Shown here: piece by piece, positions 5,662 to 12,547 of the stretch
Layout of the letters: each line of letters begins with the position of its first letter
Position numbering within the stretch: position 1 is the stretch's first letter
Source of the DNA: Aquificaceae bacterium
GTDB lineage: Bacteria > Aquificota > Aquificia > Aquificales > Aquificaceae
Assembly: GCA_015487535.1 (NCBI GenBank)
Contig: WFPN01000263.1
Location: 1-15,055, forward strand
Length of the DNA stretch: 15,055 bases
Reading direction: 5' to 3'
Program-made: the position numbers and the translations under genes
The notes under the pieces: generated by a model
Database searches by the model: none
The model's input: the letters and a program-made list of their open reading frames with translations, nothing else
What the model was told of the DNA's origin: nothing

Positions 5662-5722
5662 GGTAGGTATATAATAACGAAAAAATTGTTATTTGTCAAG
5701 TGGAGTTATAATACCTACCATG
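5659..5722. promoter_or_regulatory. Divergent xis/int control region with 12-bp inverted repeats at both starts
   Basis: The region is bounded by CATGGTAGGTAT (5659-5670) and its exact reverse complement ATACCTACCATG (5711-5722), so the two start codons lie in identical sequence. For xis: TTGACA (5699-5694), 17 bp, TATTAT (5676-5671), then ATG at 5661. For int: TATAAT (5707-5712) then ATG at 5720, with a weaker -35 (TTGTTA at 5686-5691, spacing 15). Neither gene has a ribosome site in this gap. Confidence 0.7.
5673..5693. promoter_or_regulatory. Phage operator, site 3 (AATAAC-N9-GTTATT)
   Basis: Perfect 6-bp dyad arms AATAAC (5673-5678) and GTTATT (5688-5693) around an A/T centre. It fills the spacer of the xis promoter and overlaps the weak -35 of the int promoter, so one bound repressor could cover both. 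Confidence 0.7.
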
Positions 5723-6736
5723 GCTTCCATATACAGAGACGCAAAGTCAGGGTGCTGGTACATCAACTACATCACTTTAGATGGTAAGAGGGTTAGGAGA
5801 TCTCTCGGGACGAGGGACAGGAGGCTTGCAGAGTTGAAGCTCAAGGAAATAGAGCTCGAGCTTGCCAAGGGGAGGCTCGGCTTCACTTCGGACATAGAGC
5901 TAAGGGCGTTCTTGGAGAAGTTCCTGGAGTGGTCAAGGACTACCAAGGCAAAGCAAACCTACGCCACGGACAGGAAGGTGGCCGAGAACCTCACCGAGTA
6001 CTTTGGAGAGACCATAAGGCTCTCGAGGATAACGACTGCAAAAGCTGAAGGGTTTAAGCTCTTCCTCGTGAACCACAAGGAGTACTCAAAGACCACGGCA
6101 AACATCAGGTTAAGGCATGCCAAAGCGATGTTCTCGAAAGCGGTTGAGTGGAACCACCTTGCTGAGAACCCCTTCTTCAAGGTAAAGCCCTTCAAAACCG
6201 AGGAGAAGCTCAGGTACCTGACTCCAGAGGAGCTAAAGAGGTTTTTCTCTGTGATAGACAGGGAGGATCACAGGGCCTACTTCCTTTTGGTCTTCTACAC
6301 GGGCATGAGACTCGGTGAGGTTACGGCCCTGGAATGGAAGGACATAGACCTCGAAAACGACATCATAGTGGTCAGGAACAAGGGAACGTTCCACACCAAA
6401 AACTACAAGGAAAGGGTTGTGCCGATACACCCTGACCTCAAACCTTACTTGGAGAAGCTCAAGGCGGATTCTGACACAGAGAATGTCAGAGTGGTCAAGT
6501 ACTCCAGGTCGGGGCTCGGTAAGCTCTTTAGCATCTATTCTAAGCGCTCAGGAGTTCACTGCTCTCCCCACAAGCTGAGGCACACGTTTGCCACGCTCCT
6601 TGCATCTAAAGGAGTAAGCCTCAAGGCCATCCAGGAGATACTCGGGCACTCGAGGGTGACCACGACCGAGATATACGCTAAGATGGCAACCGATTACCTT
6701 AAGGAGAGCGTCAAGAGTCTGTCTATCAACCTCTGA
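5720..6736 (+). CDS. int: Tyrosine-family site-specific integrase
   Basis: A 338-residue integrase from the ATG at 5720. An N-terminal arm-binding segment (about 1-50, SIYRDAKSGCWYINYITLDGK in part) is followed by a core-binding helical domain (about 58-155) and the catalytic domain with all expected residues: Arg197 in GMRLGE, Lys227 in the beta-hairpin HTKN, His284 and Arg287 in HKLR, His310 in LGHS, and the nucleophile Tyr319 in EIYAK. It should therefore be active. A longer frame beginning with TTG at 5693 reaches into the operator and is unlikely. No ribosome site precedes the ATG, and the TATAAT box ends 7 nt before it, so a leaderless mRNA is predicted. The gene ends 136 bp from the 3' end of tRNA-Cys, typical for an integrase beside its attachment site. 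Confidence 0.95.
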   Translation: MASIYRDAKSGCWYINYITLDGKRVRRSLGTRDRRLAELKLKEIELELAKGRLGFTSDIELRAFLEKFLEWSRTTKAKQTYATDRKVAENLTEYFGETIRLSRITTAKAEGFKLFLVNHKEYSKTTANIRLRHAKAMFSKAVEWNHLAENPFFKVKPFKTEEKLRYLTPEELKRFFSVIDREDHRAYFLLVFYTGMRLGEVTALEWKDIDLENDIIVVRNKGTFHTKNYKERVVPIHPDLKPYLEKLKADSDTENVRVVKYSRSGLGKLFSIYSKRSGVHCSPHKLRHTFATLLASKGVSLKAIQEILGHSRVTTTEIYAKMATDYLKESVKSLSINL

Positions 6737-6738
6737 GG

Positions 6739-6768
6739 AAATGTCAGATTCTGACATTTTTCTGACAT
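6739..6768. repeat. Palindrome plus third copy of TTCTGACAT after int (terminator or arm sites)
   Basis: AAATGTCAGA (6739-6748) and TCTGACATTT (6750-6759) form a 10-bp dyad with a 1-nt centre, followed at 6760-6768 by a further TTCTGACAT. The two direct copies at 6749 and 6760 are 11 bp apart, one helical turn. The dyad starts 3 bp after the int stop and ends in a T run, so it may be a weak terminator; the extra phased copy fits integrase or Xis arm-binding sites better. Confidence 0.5.
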
Positions 6769-6780
6769 GAAAATTGTTTT

Positions 6781-6801
6781 AATTGCGTATAATTCGTTAT
6801 T
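6781..6801. promoter_or_regulatory. Degenerate operator-like site between int and tRNA-Cys
   Basis: AATTGC (6781-6786), 9 bp, GTTATT (6796-6801): right arm exact, left arm 4 of 6 against the operator. A TATAAT lies in the centre (6789-6794) but no -35 box is placed correctly. Candidate only. Confidence 0.25.
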
Positions 6802-6872
6802 ATCGAAATTGGGTAAAAATAATACATGATCGTGCCAAGCCCTGAAACATCTTGGTTTTAGGAGGTTTCAGA

Positions 6873-6947
6873 TGGAGGCGACGGGCGGATTCGAACCGCC
6901 GTAGAAGGGATTTGCAGTCCCTCGCCTAGCCGCTCGGCCACGTCGCC
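6873..6947 (-). tRNA. tRNA-Cys (GCA)
   Basis: A full cloverleaf on the minus strand: acceptor GGCGACG/CGTCGCC, anticodon stem AGGGA/TCCCT with loop CTGCAAA (anticodon GCA), T arm GGCGG-TTCGAAT-CCGCC, discriminator U73 as required for cysteine, and an encoded CCA (6875-6873). Length 75 nt. The 3' end faces the integrase. Confidence 0.97.
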
Positions 6948-6960
6948 TTATCTCGTTTTA

Positions 6961-6989
6961 ATTATAATCCATACACACCACTACCACAA
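6961..6989 (-). promoter_or_regulatory. Promoter of tRNA-Cys
   Basis: On the minus strand TTGTGG (6989-6984), 17 bp, TATAAT (6966-6961), 13 nt before the tRNA 5' end. The tRNA can therefore be transcribed apart from tRNA-Gly. The stretch between the two tRNAs also holds a dyad CTATCG/CGATAG (7042-7047 and 7063-7068) just after tRNA-Gly, without a T run. Confidence 0.65.
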
Positions 6990-7072
6990 CCGGCCCAAAC
7001 CCGGTGGTGATTGACTCTAAGATCTTTAGGAGCTCTTCGTACTATCGGGCGGGAGTGGAGTTCGATAGGTTA

Positions 7073-7147
7073 TGGAGCGGGCGACGGGATTTGAACCCGC
7101 GACCTGCTGCATGGCAAGCAGCCGCTCTACCGCTGAGCTACACCCGC
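7073..7147 (-). tRNA. tRNA-Gly (GCC)
   Basis: Cloverleaf on the minus strand: acceptor GCGGGTG/CGCCCGC, D stem GCTC/GAGC, anticodon stem GCTGC/GCAGC with loop TTGCCAT (anticodon GCC), T arm GCGGG-TTCAAAT-CCCGT, U73 and encoded CCA (7075-7073). Length 75 nt. A TATAAT box at 7164-7159 lies 11 nt upstream; its -35 box is poor. Confidence 0.97.
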
Positions 7148-7240
7148 TCGGGATATATATTATAGCCTCTCCGGTAGGTAAAATCTATCCCGTACAGGCT
7201 AGATACCCATTTTTCAAAATCCCTGAGATAGAATAGAAGC

Positions 7241-8551
7241 ATGCGTGTAACGGTAATAGGAGGCGGATACGTAGGTCTCGTTACGGGAGCCTGTTTCTCA
7301 CACCTTGGGAATGAGGTTATCGTGGTCGAGAAGGTTCCTGAGAAGGTGGAAAGACTGAAGAGAGGGGAGAGCCCCATATATGAACCCGGACTCGAAGACC
7401 TCTTAAGAGAAGGGCTTGAAAGGGGAAGCCTGACCTTTACGACTGATATAAGGGAAGGTGTGAACTTTTCGGACGTAATCTTTATCTGCGTTGGGACTCC
7501 CTCACGTCCGGATGGCTCAGCCGACCTCTCACAGGTGGAGGAGGTGGCGCGTCTGACCGCAAGGAACATGAACTCCTACAAGCTACTAGTTGAAAAATCT
7601 ACCGTTCCCGTAAACACACATCAGCTCGTGAAGAAGACCGTCCAGAGGTATCTGAGGAGCGACGTTCCCTTCGACGTTGCCTCCAACCCAGAGTTCCTCA
7701 GGGAGGGTTCGGCGGTTTACGATTTCCTCAACCCGGACAGGATAGTTGTGGGTGTTGAGAGCGAGAGGGCGAGAAGGATAATGGAGGAGCTCTACAAGCC
7801 CCTAACGGATAAGGGCTTTCCGCTTCTGATCACGGATCCTGCTACCGCCGAGCTGATAAAACATGCCTCCAACTCCTTCCTCGCTATGAAGATATCCTTC
7901 ATAAACATGGTCGCCGACCTGTGCGAGAAAACCGGAGCGGATGTGGAGCTCGTAGCGGAGGGCATGGGTTACGACAAGAGGATAGGGAGAGAGTTCCTGC
8001 GGGCCGGTATAGGCTACGGTGGGTCCTGTTTCCCGAAGGATGTTAAGGCCTTTATAAAGATAGCGGAGGACAGGGGTGTGGACTTTAGCCTACTCAAAGA
8101 GGTCGAGAGGATAAACTCAAAGAGGGTAGAGAAGTTCATAGAGAAGGTGAAGAACGCCGTATGGACCCTCAAGGACAAGAAGGTGGCCGTATGGGGTCTT
8201 GCCTTCAAACCCAACACCGACGATATAAGGGAGGCTCCCTCCCTCAGAATAGTTCCCGAGCTTGTGAAGGAGGGTGCAAAGGTCAGGGCTTACGACCCAA
8301 AGGCGATGGAAAACTTCAAGAGGGTCTTTGTAGAAGGTGAGGATCTCATCTACGTTGGCGATAAGTACGAGGCTGTCGAGGACGCAGAGGTGCTCCTCAT
8401 ACTCACAGAGTGGGATGAGTTTGCCAAAGCGGATATGGAGAAGGTGAAGGAGCTCATGGCCCTGCCGATAGTTGTCGATGGGAGAAACGTCTTCGACCCA
8501 CGGCGTATGGAAGAAATTGGGTTTGAGTACTACTCTATAGGTAGGCCTTAA
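7241..8551 (+). CDS. ugd: UDP-glucose 6-dehydrogenase
   Basis: This enzyme oxidises UDP-glucose to UDP-glucuronate with two NAD+, supplying precursor for surface polysaccharide. The 436-residue length is normal. Visible are the N-terminal Rossmann motif GGGYVGLVTG (7-16), EKSTVPV and NPEFLREGSA of the catalytic core, Lys207 and Asn211 in ELIKHASNSF, the catalytic Cys263 in GYGGSCFPKD, and the C-terminal UDP-binding domain beginning WGLAFKPNTDDIREAPS (two blocks, WGLAFKPNTDD and IREAPS). A homologous nucleotide-sugar dehydrogenase acting on UDP-ManNAc is less likely given the full motif set. The start at ATG 7241 matches the family but has no clear ribosome site. The gene stands alone on this strand after the tRNAs, and its stop overlaps the convergent TPR gene by 17 bp. 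Confidence 0.96.
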   Translation: MRVTVIGGGYVGLVTGACFSHLGNEVIVVEKVPEKVERLKRGESPIYEPGLEDLLREGLERGSLTFTTDIREGVNFSDVIFICVGTPSRPDGSADLSQVEEVARLTARNMNSYKLLVEKSTVPVNTHQLVKKTVQRYLRSDVPFDVASNPEFLREGSAVYDFLNPDRIVVGVESERARRIMEELYKPLTDKGFPLLITDPATAELIKHASNSFLAMKISFINMVADLCEKTGADVELVAEGMGYDKRIGREFLRAGIGYGGSCFPKDVKAFIKIAEDRGVDFSLLKEVERINSKRVEKFIEKVKNAVWTLKDKKVAVWGLAFKPNTDDIREAPSLRIVPELVKEGAKVRAYDPKAMENFKRVFVEGEDLIYVGDKYEAVEDAEVLLILTEWDEFAKADMEKVKELMALPIVVDGRNVFDPRRMEEIGFEYYSIGRP

Positions 8552-9107
8552 AGGTCTCCGGGTGGTCCTTGGCCTTCCTCTCGAACCAGCTCTCCAAATC
8601 CCTAAGATCGTACTCACCGTCCTTTGAGAAGGTCTGCTCGAACTCTTCAAAGCCCATCCCCTCCAGTACAGCGAGTATGTAAAATCTGACCCCGGGCTCG
8701 TCGGTAGGGTTCATACGGTAAACCTCCTTCAGAACCTCGAGGGCCTTCTCGATCTCCCCTATCTCCCACAGGAAGGTCCCCCAGCTGATCAGGGCCTTTA
8801 TTATGTGCCTGTTAGTCGGATGCTTCCACTCCAACCTCTCAGGCAGCTTTCCGTCTCGACTCCAGAGCTCTAAAGCTCTCCGCTAACCCTCTCCGAGGAT
8901 CTCCTCCGCTTCCCTGAGCTTCCCCTCCATCTCGTAGATCTCGTTCAGGAATATGTAGGGTTCAAGGAAGTAAGGGTCCCTATCTATTAGCTCCTTGAGC
9001 TTTCTCTTCAGATCCTCTATCTTCCCCTCTTCGAGGAGCTTCTTCGCCTCCTCGAACTCCTTTGCAGCTTCCCTTTCCCTATCAACGAACTCGCTCATGG
9101 TATGCAT
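8535..9107 (-). pseudogene. TPR-like protein interrupted by an in-frame TAG codon
   Basis: Two frames (8883-9107, 74 residues, and the segment down to 8535) are in the same reading frame and are separated only by a TAG at 8885-8883. Reading through gives ILGEG-stop-RRALELWSRDGKLPERLEWKHP and on, a sensible join within a helical repeat, where Tyr or Gln would be expected (two blocks: RRALELWSRDGK, LPERLEWKHP). The whole would be about 190 residues of TPR-like helix pairs: LKELIDRDPYFLEPYIFLNEIYEMEG in the first half, and WGTFLWEIGEIEKALEVLKEVYRMNP in the second (each shown in part by LEPYIFLNEIYEMEG and EKALEVLKEVYRMNP). The 3' half could restart only at rare codons such as TTG at 8834. The ATG at 9107 lies 1 nt after the upstream stop with AGGG before it. 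It may be a recent nonsense mutation, a sequence error, or readthrough; TPR proteins mediate protein contacts. Confidence 0.75.
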
Positions 9108-9108
9108 T

Positions 9109-10005
9109 TTAATCCCTCACGAGGTTAAAGCCCTCCGCTTCTTTCAGCGCTCTTTCGAACTCTTCCCGGGTGATCCTTCTGGCGAGCTCTGGATAATCCT
9201 TCGCCTTGTAGAAGGGGAAGTACTGATCCATCACGTTCACCGCCAGTTTGGGGTCTATGCTCCTGAGGAAATTCATCACCTCTACGGTAGTGGATATATC
9301 GTTTGGGAGGACCAGATGCCTGATTATTAACCCTCTCACCGCTATCCCCCTCTCGTCCACCTTCAGGTTCCCCACCTGCCTGTACATCTCCCTTATCGCC
9401 TCCTTCGCGTGGGTAGGGTAGTCTTTGACCTTCGAATACTTCCTCCCGAACTCCCTGCTCAGATACTTAAGATCTGCAAGGTATATATCGACAACTCCGT
9501 CCATGAGCTTTAAAGACTCTATCGAGTCGAAGGAGGAGGTGTTGTAAACGAGGGGTATTCTGAGTCCCTTCTGAACGGCCACGTAAAGGGCCTCTAGTAT
9601 CTGTGGGACAACATGGGAAGGAGAGACGAGGTTTATGTTATGAACCCCCATACCTTGCAGCTCGAGCATCATGTCAGCGAGTTCTTCAAGACTCACTTCC
9701 CTGCCTTCCCCAAGATGGCTGACCTCGTAGTTCTGGCAGTAAACGCACCTCATGTTGCAGTAGGAGAAGAATATGGTTCCGCTTCCCCTGAACCCCCTTA
9801 TTGGAAACTCCTCCCCGTGATGGGGGAAGTAGCTCGAGACCACAGCGTTCCTACCCGTCTTACAGTACCCGAGCTCGTTCTCGAGCCTGTTCACCTCACA
9901 CCTGTGGGGGCATACCTTGCAGGAGAGTAGCATCTCCTTAGCCTTCTCCACCCTCTCCTTAAGCTCACCGCTTTCGTAGAGGTTCAGGTAGGACGGGTAC
10001 ATCAT
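9109..10005 (-). CDS. Radical SAM protein, PflA/PflX-like (COG1313 type)
   Basis: A 298-residue radical SAM protein with the CxxxCxxC cluster motif at Cys83, Cys87 and Cys90 (SYCNMRCVYCQN), which holds the 4Fe-4S cluster that cleaves S-adenosylmethionine. An N-terminal set of cysteines (Cys29, Cys32, Cys36 and Cys48 in CKVCPHRC and GYCKTG) could bind a second metal or cluster, as in the PflX-like group. Further family features are GVHNINLVSPSHV and VDIYLADLKY. Its substrate is unknown; resemblance to pyruvate formate-lyase activating enzymes does not prove that role, and no glycyl-radical enzyme lies nearby. It sits 21 bp after arsC and 1 nt before the TPR gene, so the three form an operon. 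The start is ATG 10005 or 10002, with no ribosome site in the short gap. Confidence 0.88.
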   Translation of the reverse strand: MMYPSYLNLYESGELKERVEKAKEMLLSCKVCPHRCEVNRLENELGYCKTGRNAVVSSYFPHHGEEFPIRGFRGSGTIFFSYCNMRCVYCQNYEVSHLGEGREVSLEELADMMLELQGMGVHNINLVSPSHVVPQILEALYVAVQKGLRIPLVYNTSSFDSIESLKLMDGVVDIYLADLKYLSREFGRKYSKVKDYPTHAKEAIREMYRQVGNLKVDERGIAVRGLIIRHLVLPNDISTTVEVMNFLRSIDPKLAVNVMDQYFPFYKAKDYPELARRITREEFERALKEAEGFNLVRD

Positions 10006-10026
10006 AGTTATGAATTTATGGAGGTT

Positions 10027-10425
10027 TCAGAGACTTTTTATGAGTTCCTCCACCCTTCTCCCTATCTCGTCCCTCACCCACCTGAAAGCCCATATACCCC
10101 TTCCCGCTGGATCAGGTATGGCCCAGTGCACCATCTTGGCTCCCGGAACTGATGGACATTCGTTCCTTGCGGAGTCGCAGAGGGTTACCACGAGATCCAG
10201 TTCTTCCAAGGGTATTTCCTCTAGACTCTTGGATCTCTGATTTGATATATCTATCCCCAGCTCTTCCATAACAACAACGGCGAGCCTGTGAACGTAACCG
10301 GCCGGCTTGGAGCCTGCAGAATAAACCTCTACCTCCTTACCGAGTTTACCCGCATAGTGTCTGGCAAAACCTTCGGCCATCTGGCTTCTGATAGAGTTTC
10401 CGGTGCATACGAAGGCGAGCTTCAC
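10027..10425 (-). CDS. arsC: Arsenate reductase, LMW protein tyrosine phosphatase type
   Basis: The 132-residue protein has the phosphatase P-loop at 7-14 (CTGNSIRS; nucleophile Cys7, Arg13) and the later cysteines Cys83 (TLCDSA) and Cys90 (NECPSV), with Asp105 in IPDPAG. The triad of cysteines is the signature of thioredoxin-coupled arsenate reductases of the pI258 type, which reduce arsenate to arsenite and pass the disulfide along; ordinary phosphatases lack the last two. No arsenite efflux gene or ArsR regulator is in the window, so this is not a full ars operon. The start is GTG at 10425. Only 14 bp separate it from the divergent engB, so both promoters must overlap the opposite gene. 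Confidence 0.9.
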   Translation of the reverse strand: MKLAFVCTGNSIRSQMAEGFARHYAGKLGKEVEVYSAGSKPAGYVHRLAVVVMEELGIDISNQRSKSLEEIPLEELDLVVTLCDSARNECPSVPGAKMVHWAIPDPAGRGIWAFRWVRDEIGRRVEELIKSL

Positions 10426-10439
10426 GGAAAATATTCTAC

Positions 10440-10994
10440 ATGAGGGTTCAGTTTTTAAAGTCGACCGTAAAGGACTTCCCTCCCCCGGACAGACCTGAGG
10501 TGGTCTTCGTCGGAAGGTCCAACGTGGGGAAGTCCTCTCTGATAAACATGATCACGGGAAGGAACGTGGCAAGGGTAAGTAAGGAGCCAGGGAGAACTAG
10601 GATGATCAACTACTTCCTCCTCGACGATAGTGTTTACCTCGTGGACGTTCCAGGGTACGGATTTGCAAGGGTTCCAAAGGAGGAGCAGGATAGGTGGAGG
10701 AGGATGATGGAGAACTACTTCAAAGAGAGGAAGGATAACATAGGGATGGTCTTCCTACTGATAGACTCCGTTGTTGGGGTCCAACCGCTAGACGAGAGGA
10801 TGATAGAGTGGCTGGAGTACCTGGGTATCCCATACACGGTGGTTCTTACTAAAACCGATAAGGCTAAGCAGAGGGAGATCTCGCGGACGCTGAAACAGGT
10901 TAGGAACTACGTAGGAGATCAGGCTATTGTAATGAGCTCGGCCAAGGAGGGTAAGGGAAAGAAGGAGATACTCTCGAGGATATTCAGCATATAA
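10440..10994 (+). CDS. engB: Ribosome biogenesis GTPase EngB (YsxC/YihA)
   Basis: A complete 184-residue GTPase of the EngB family, which assists assembly of the large ribosomal subunit. All GTP motifs are present: G1 GRSNVGKSS (25-33), G2 around Thr53 (GRTRM), G3 DVPGYGF (69-75), G4 TKTD (137-140) and G5 SSAKEGKGK (166-174). The start at ATG 10440 gives the usual N-terminus ahead of the G1 loop (VVFVGRSNVG). It heads a plus-strand operon with threonine synthase 33 bp downstream. The end of the gene overlaps a TATAAT at 10990-10995 that could add a promoter for thrC, though its -35 box is weak. Confidence 0.96.
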   Translation: MRVQFLKSTVKDFPPPDRPEVVFVGRSNVGKSSLINMITGRNVARVSKEPGRTRMINYFLLDDSVYLVDVPGYGFARVPKEEQDRWRRMMENYFKERKDNIGMVFLLIDSVVGVQPLDERMIEWLEYLGIPYTVVLTKTDKAKQREISRTLKQVRNYVGDQAIVMSSAKEGKGKKEILSRIFSI

Positions 10995-11027
10995 TGTAAA
11001 ATACCTATTTTCCCAGGAGGAACGCAG

Positions 11028-12257
11028 TTGGCTAAAGTTAAGGGGCTCAGGTGCAGGGAATGTGGAAGGGATTACCCGGTGGAGCCTATCCACGTTTGTG
11101 AGTTCTGCTTCGGACCTCTGGAGGTAGTTTACGACTACGAGGAGATAAGGAAGAGCATCTCGAGGGAGAAGATAGAGAGTGGACCCAAGAGCCTGTGGAG
11201 GTACGCCGATCTCCTCCCTGTAGAGAATCCTACCGTCGGACTGACAGCAGGCTTCACGCCCCTTAAGAAGGCGGAAAAGCTCGGGGAAGCCCTCGGACTC
11301 AGAAACCTTTATATAAAGGACGATTCTGTGAACCACCCGACCCTGTCCTTCAAGGACAGGGTGGTTTCGGTAGCCATATCTAAGGCTAAGGAGTTCGGCT
11401 TCGACACGGCGGCCTGTGCCTCTACCGGGAACCTAGCCAACTCGGTTGCGGCCCACTGCGCCCAGGCTGGCCTTAACTGTTACGTTTTCATCCCCGCGAA
11501 CCTCGAGACCCAGAAGATATTCGGCAGCCTCGTCTTTAACCCCACGGTGGTTGCTGTTGAAGGAACCTACGACGATGTGAACAGGCTCTGCTCCGAGATA
11601 GCGAACGATCAGGGCTGGGCCTTCGTGAACATAAACATAAGACCTTACTACGCGGAAGGTTCCAAAACCCTCGCCTTCGAGGTGGTAGAACAGCTCGGGT
11701 GGAGAGCACCGGACGCGGTCGTAGCTCCCGCCGCATCTGGGTCGCTCTACACGAAGATATGGAAGGGCCTCAAAGAACTGAAAGAAGTAGGCCTTATAGA
11801 CTCGGTCAGCACGAGGATGTACGGAGCGCAGGCCGAGGGATGCTCCCCCATAGCCCAGGCATGGAAGGAGGGGAGGGACTTCATAAAGCCTGTAAGGCCC
11901 AACACGATCGCCAAGTCCATAGCGATAGGTAATCCGGCAGACGGTATATACGCCCTCCAGACTACGAAGGAAAGTGGCGGGGATTGGGAGACCGCAACCG
12001 ACGAGGAGATAATAGAGGGCATGAAGCTCCTCGCAGAGACGGAGGGTATTTTCACTGAAACTGCAGGTGGAACAACGATAGCGGTCCTTAAAAAGCTCGT
12101 CCAGAAGGGGGCCTTCGACCCCGACGAGATAGTTGTGGCCTACATAACTGGGAACGGTTATAAAACCCTAGAGGTTCTGGACGGGCACCTTTCGGAGCCG
12201 GTGAGGATTCAGGCTACCCTGAAAGACTTCAAGGAGAAGGTTCTTGCAAGAGTTTAG
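11028..12257 (+). CDS. thrC: Threonine synthase
   Basis: This PLP enzyme converts O-phosphohomoserine to threonine. The 409-residue protein has an N-terminal zinc-ribbon-like pair of CxxC motifs (Cys9, Cys12, Cys24, Cys27), the substrate motif GLTAGFTPL, and the PLP lysine Lys109 in PTLSFKDR, followed by ACASTGNLANSVAAH that cradles the phosphate (in part STGNLANS). The start codon is TTG at 11028, supported by AGGAGG 8 nt upstream and by the family start MAKVKGLRC. The stop overlaps the ribosome site of the next gene, a MoaD/ThiS-like protein, so the two are tightly coupled. That pairing recalls threonine-synthase-like enzymes that work with sulfur-carrier proteins, but the residues here fit plain threonine synthase. 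Confidence 0.96.
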   Translation: MAKVKGLRCRECGRDYPVEPIHVCEFCFGPLEVVYDYEEIRKSISREKIESGPKSLWRYADLLPVENPTVGLTAGFTPLKKAEKLGEALGLRNLYIKDDSVNHPTLSFKDRVVSVAISKAKEFGFDTAACASTGNLANSVAAHCAQAGLNCYVFIPANLETQKIFGSLVFNPTVVAVEGTYDDVNRLCSEIANDQGWAFVNINIRPYYAEGSKTLAFEVVEQLGWRAPDAVVAPAASGSLYTKIWKGLKELKEVGLIDSVSTRMYGAQAEGCSPIAQAWKEGRDFIKPVRPNTIAKSIAIGNPADGIYALQTTKESGGDWETATDEEIIEGMKLLAETEGIFTETAGGTTIAVLKKLVQKGAFDPDEIVVAYITGNGYKTLEVLDGHLSEPVRIQATLKDFKEKVLARV

Positions 12258-12268
12258 GAGGTGAGAAG

Positions 12269-12547
12269 ATGGCTGTTACAGTTAGGGTTCCCACACCCCT
12301 GAGGAGACTAACCGACGGGCAGGGTGAGGTGGAGGTAGATGCAAAGACCGTGAGGGAAGCAATAGAGAAGCTCGAAGAGCAGTACCCTGGCTTTAAGGAG
12401 AGGCTCCTCGATGAGAATGGAGAGCTCAGGAGGTTCGTAAACCTCTACCTGAACGACGAGGACATAAGGTTCCTAAAGGGTGCGGATACCGAGCTCAAGG
12501 ACGGAGACGTGCTTTCTATAGTTCCGGCGATTGCGGGAGGAAGATAG
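12269..12547 (+). CDS. MoaD/ThiS-family ubiquitin-like sulfur carrier
   Basis: The 92-residue protein has the beta-grasp pattern of this family: VTVRVPTPLRRLTDGQ, VEVDAKTVREAIEKLEEQYPG (part: TVREAIEKLEEQYPG), FVNLYLNDEDIRFLKG and the final GDVLSIVPAIAGGR. Carriers of this kind are adenylated at a terminal Gly-Gly and take up sulfur as a thiocarboxylate. Here one Arg follows the Gly-Gly, so the protein would need removal of Arg before activation, as for some CysO/QbsE-like carriers. It follows thrC by 11 bp with GGAGGTGA 5 nt before the ATG. CysO-like carriers feed sulfur into amino-acid synthesis; the link here is inferred from the neighbour. No E1-like or JAMM protease gene is visible. Confidence 0.88.
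   Translation: MAVTVRVPTPLRRLTDGQGEVEVDAKTVREAIEKLEEQYPGFKERLLDENGELRRFVNLYLNDEDIRFLKGADTELKDGDVLSIVPAIAGGR

Larger units (their letters stand above)
6737..6890. other. Probable right attachment region of the element at the tRNA-Cys 3' end
   Basis: The 136-bp gap between int and tRNA-Cys contains the repeats listed separately and an inverted repeat CTGAAAC/GTTTCAG (6842-6848 and 6865-6871) right beside the tRNA CCA end. Integrases next to the 3' end of a tRNA gene usually use that end as the crossover site. The second copy of the core would lie beyond the left edge, so the exact junction cannot be placed. Confidence 0.45.

Noticed and set aside
6976..7016. CACCAC/GTGGTG dyad between the tRNA genes as a terminator
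   Set aside because: The stem is broken by bulges and has no T run on either strand; it also overlaps the tRNA-Cys promoter.
8117..8650. 177-codon open frame on the minus strand
   Set aside because: It is antisense to ugd and lacks any domain.
6861..10031. 12-bp match GGAGGTTTCAGA at 6861 and 10020 as possible attachment repeats
   Set aside because: A 12-bp match is expected by chance in 15 kb, and the chromosomal genes between the two copies are ordinary.
10788..11336. 182-codon open frame on the minus strand
   Set aside because: It is antisense to the end of engB and the start of thrC, both certain genes.
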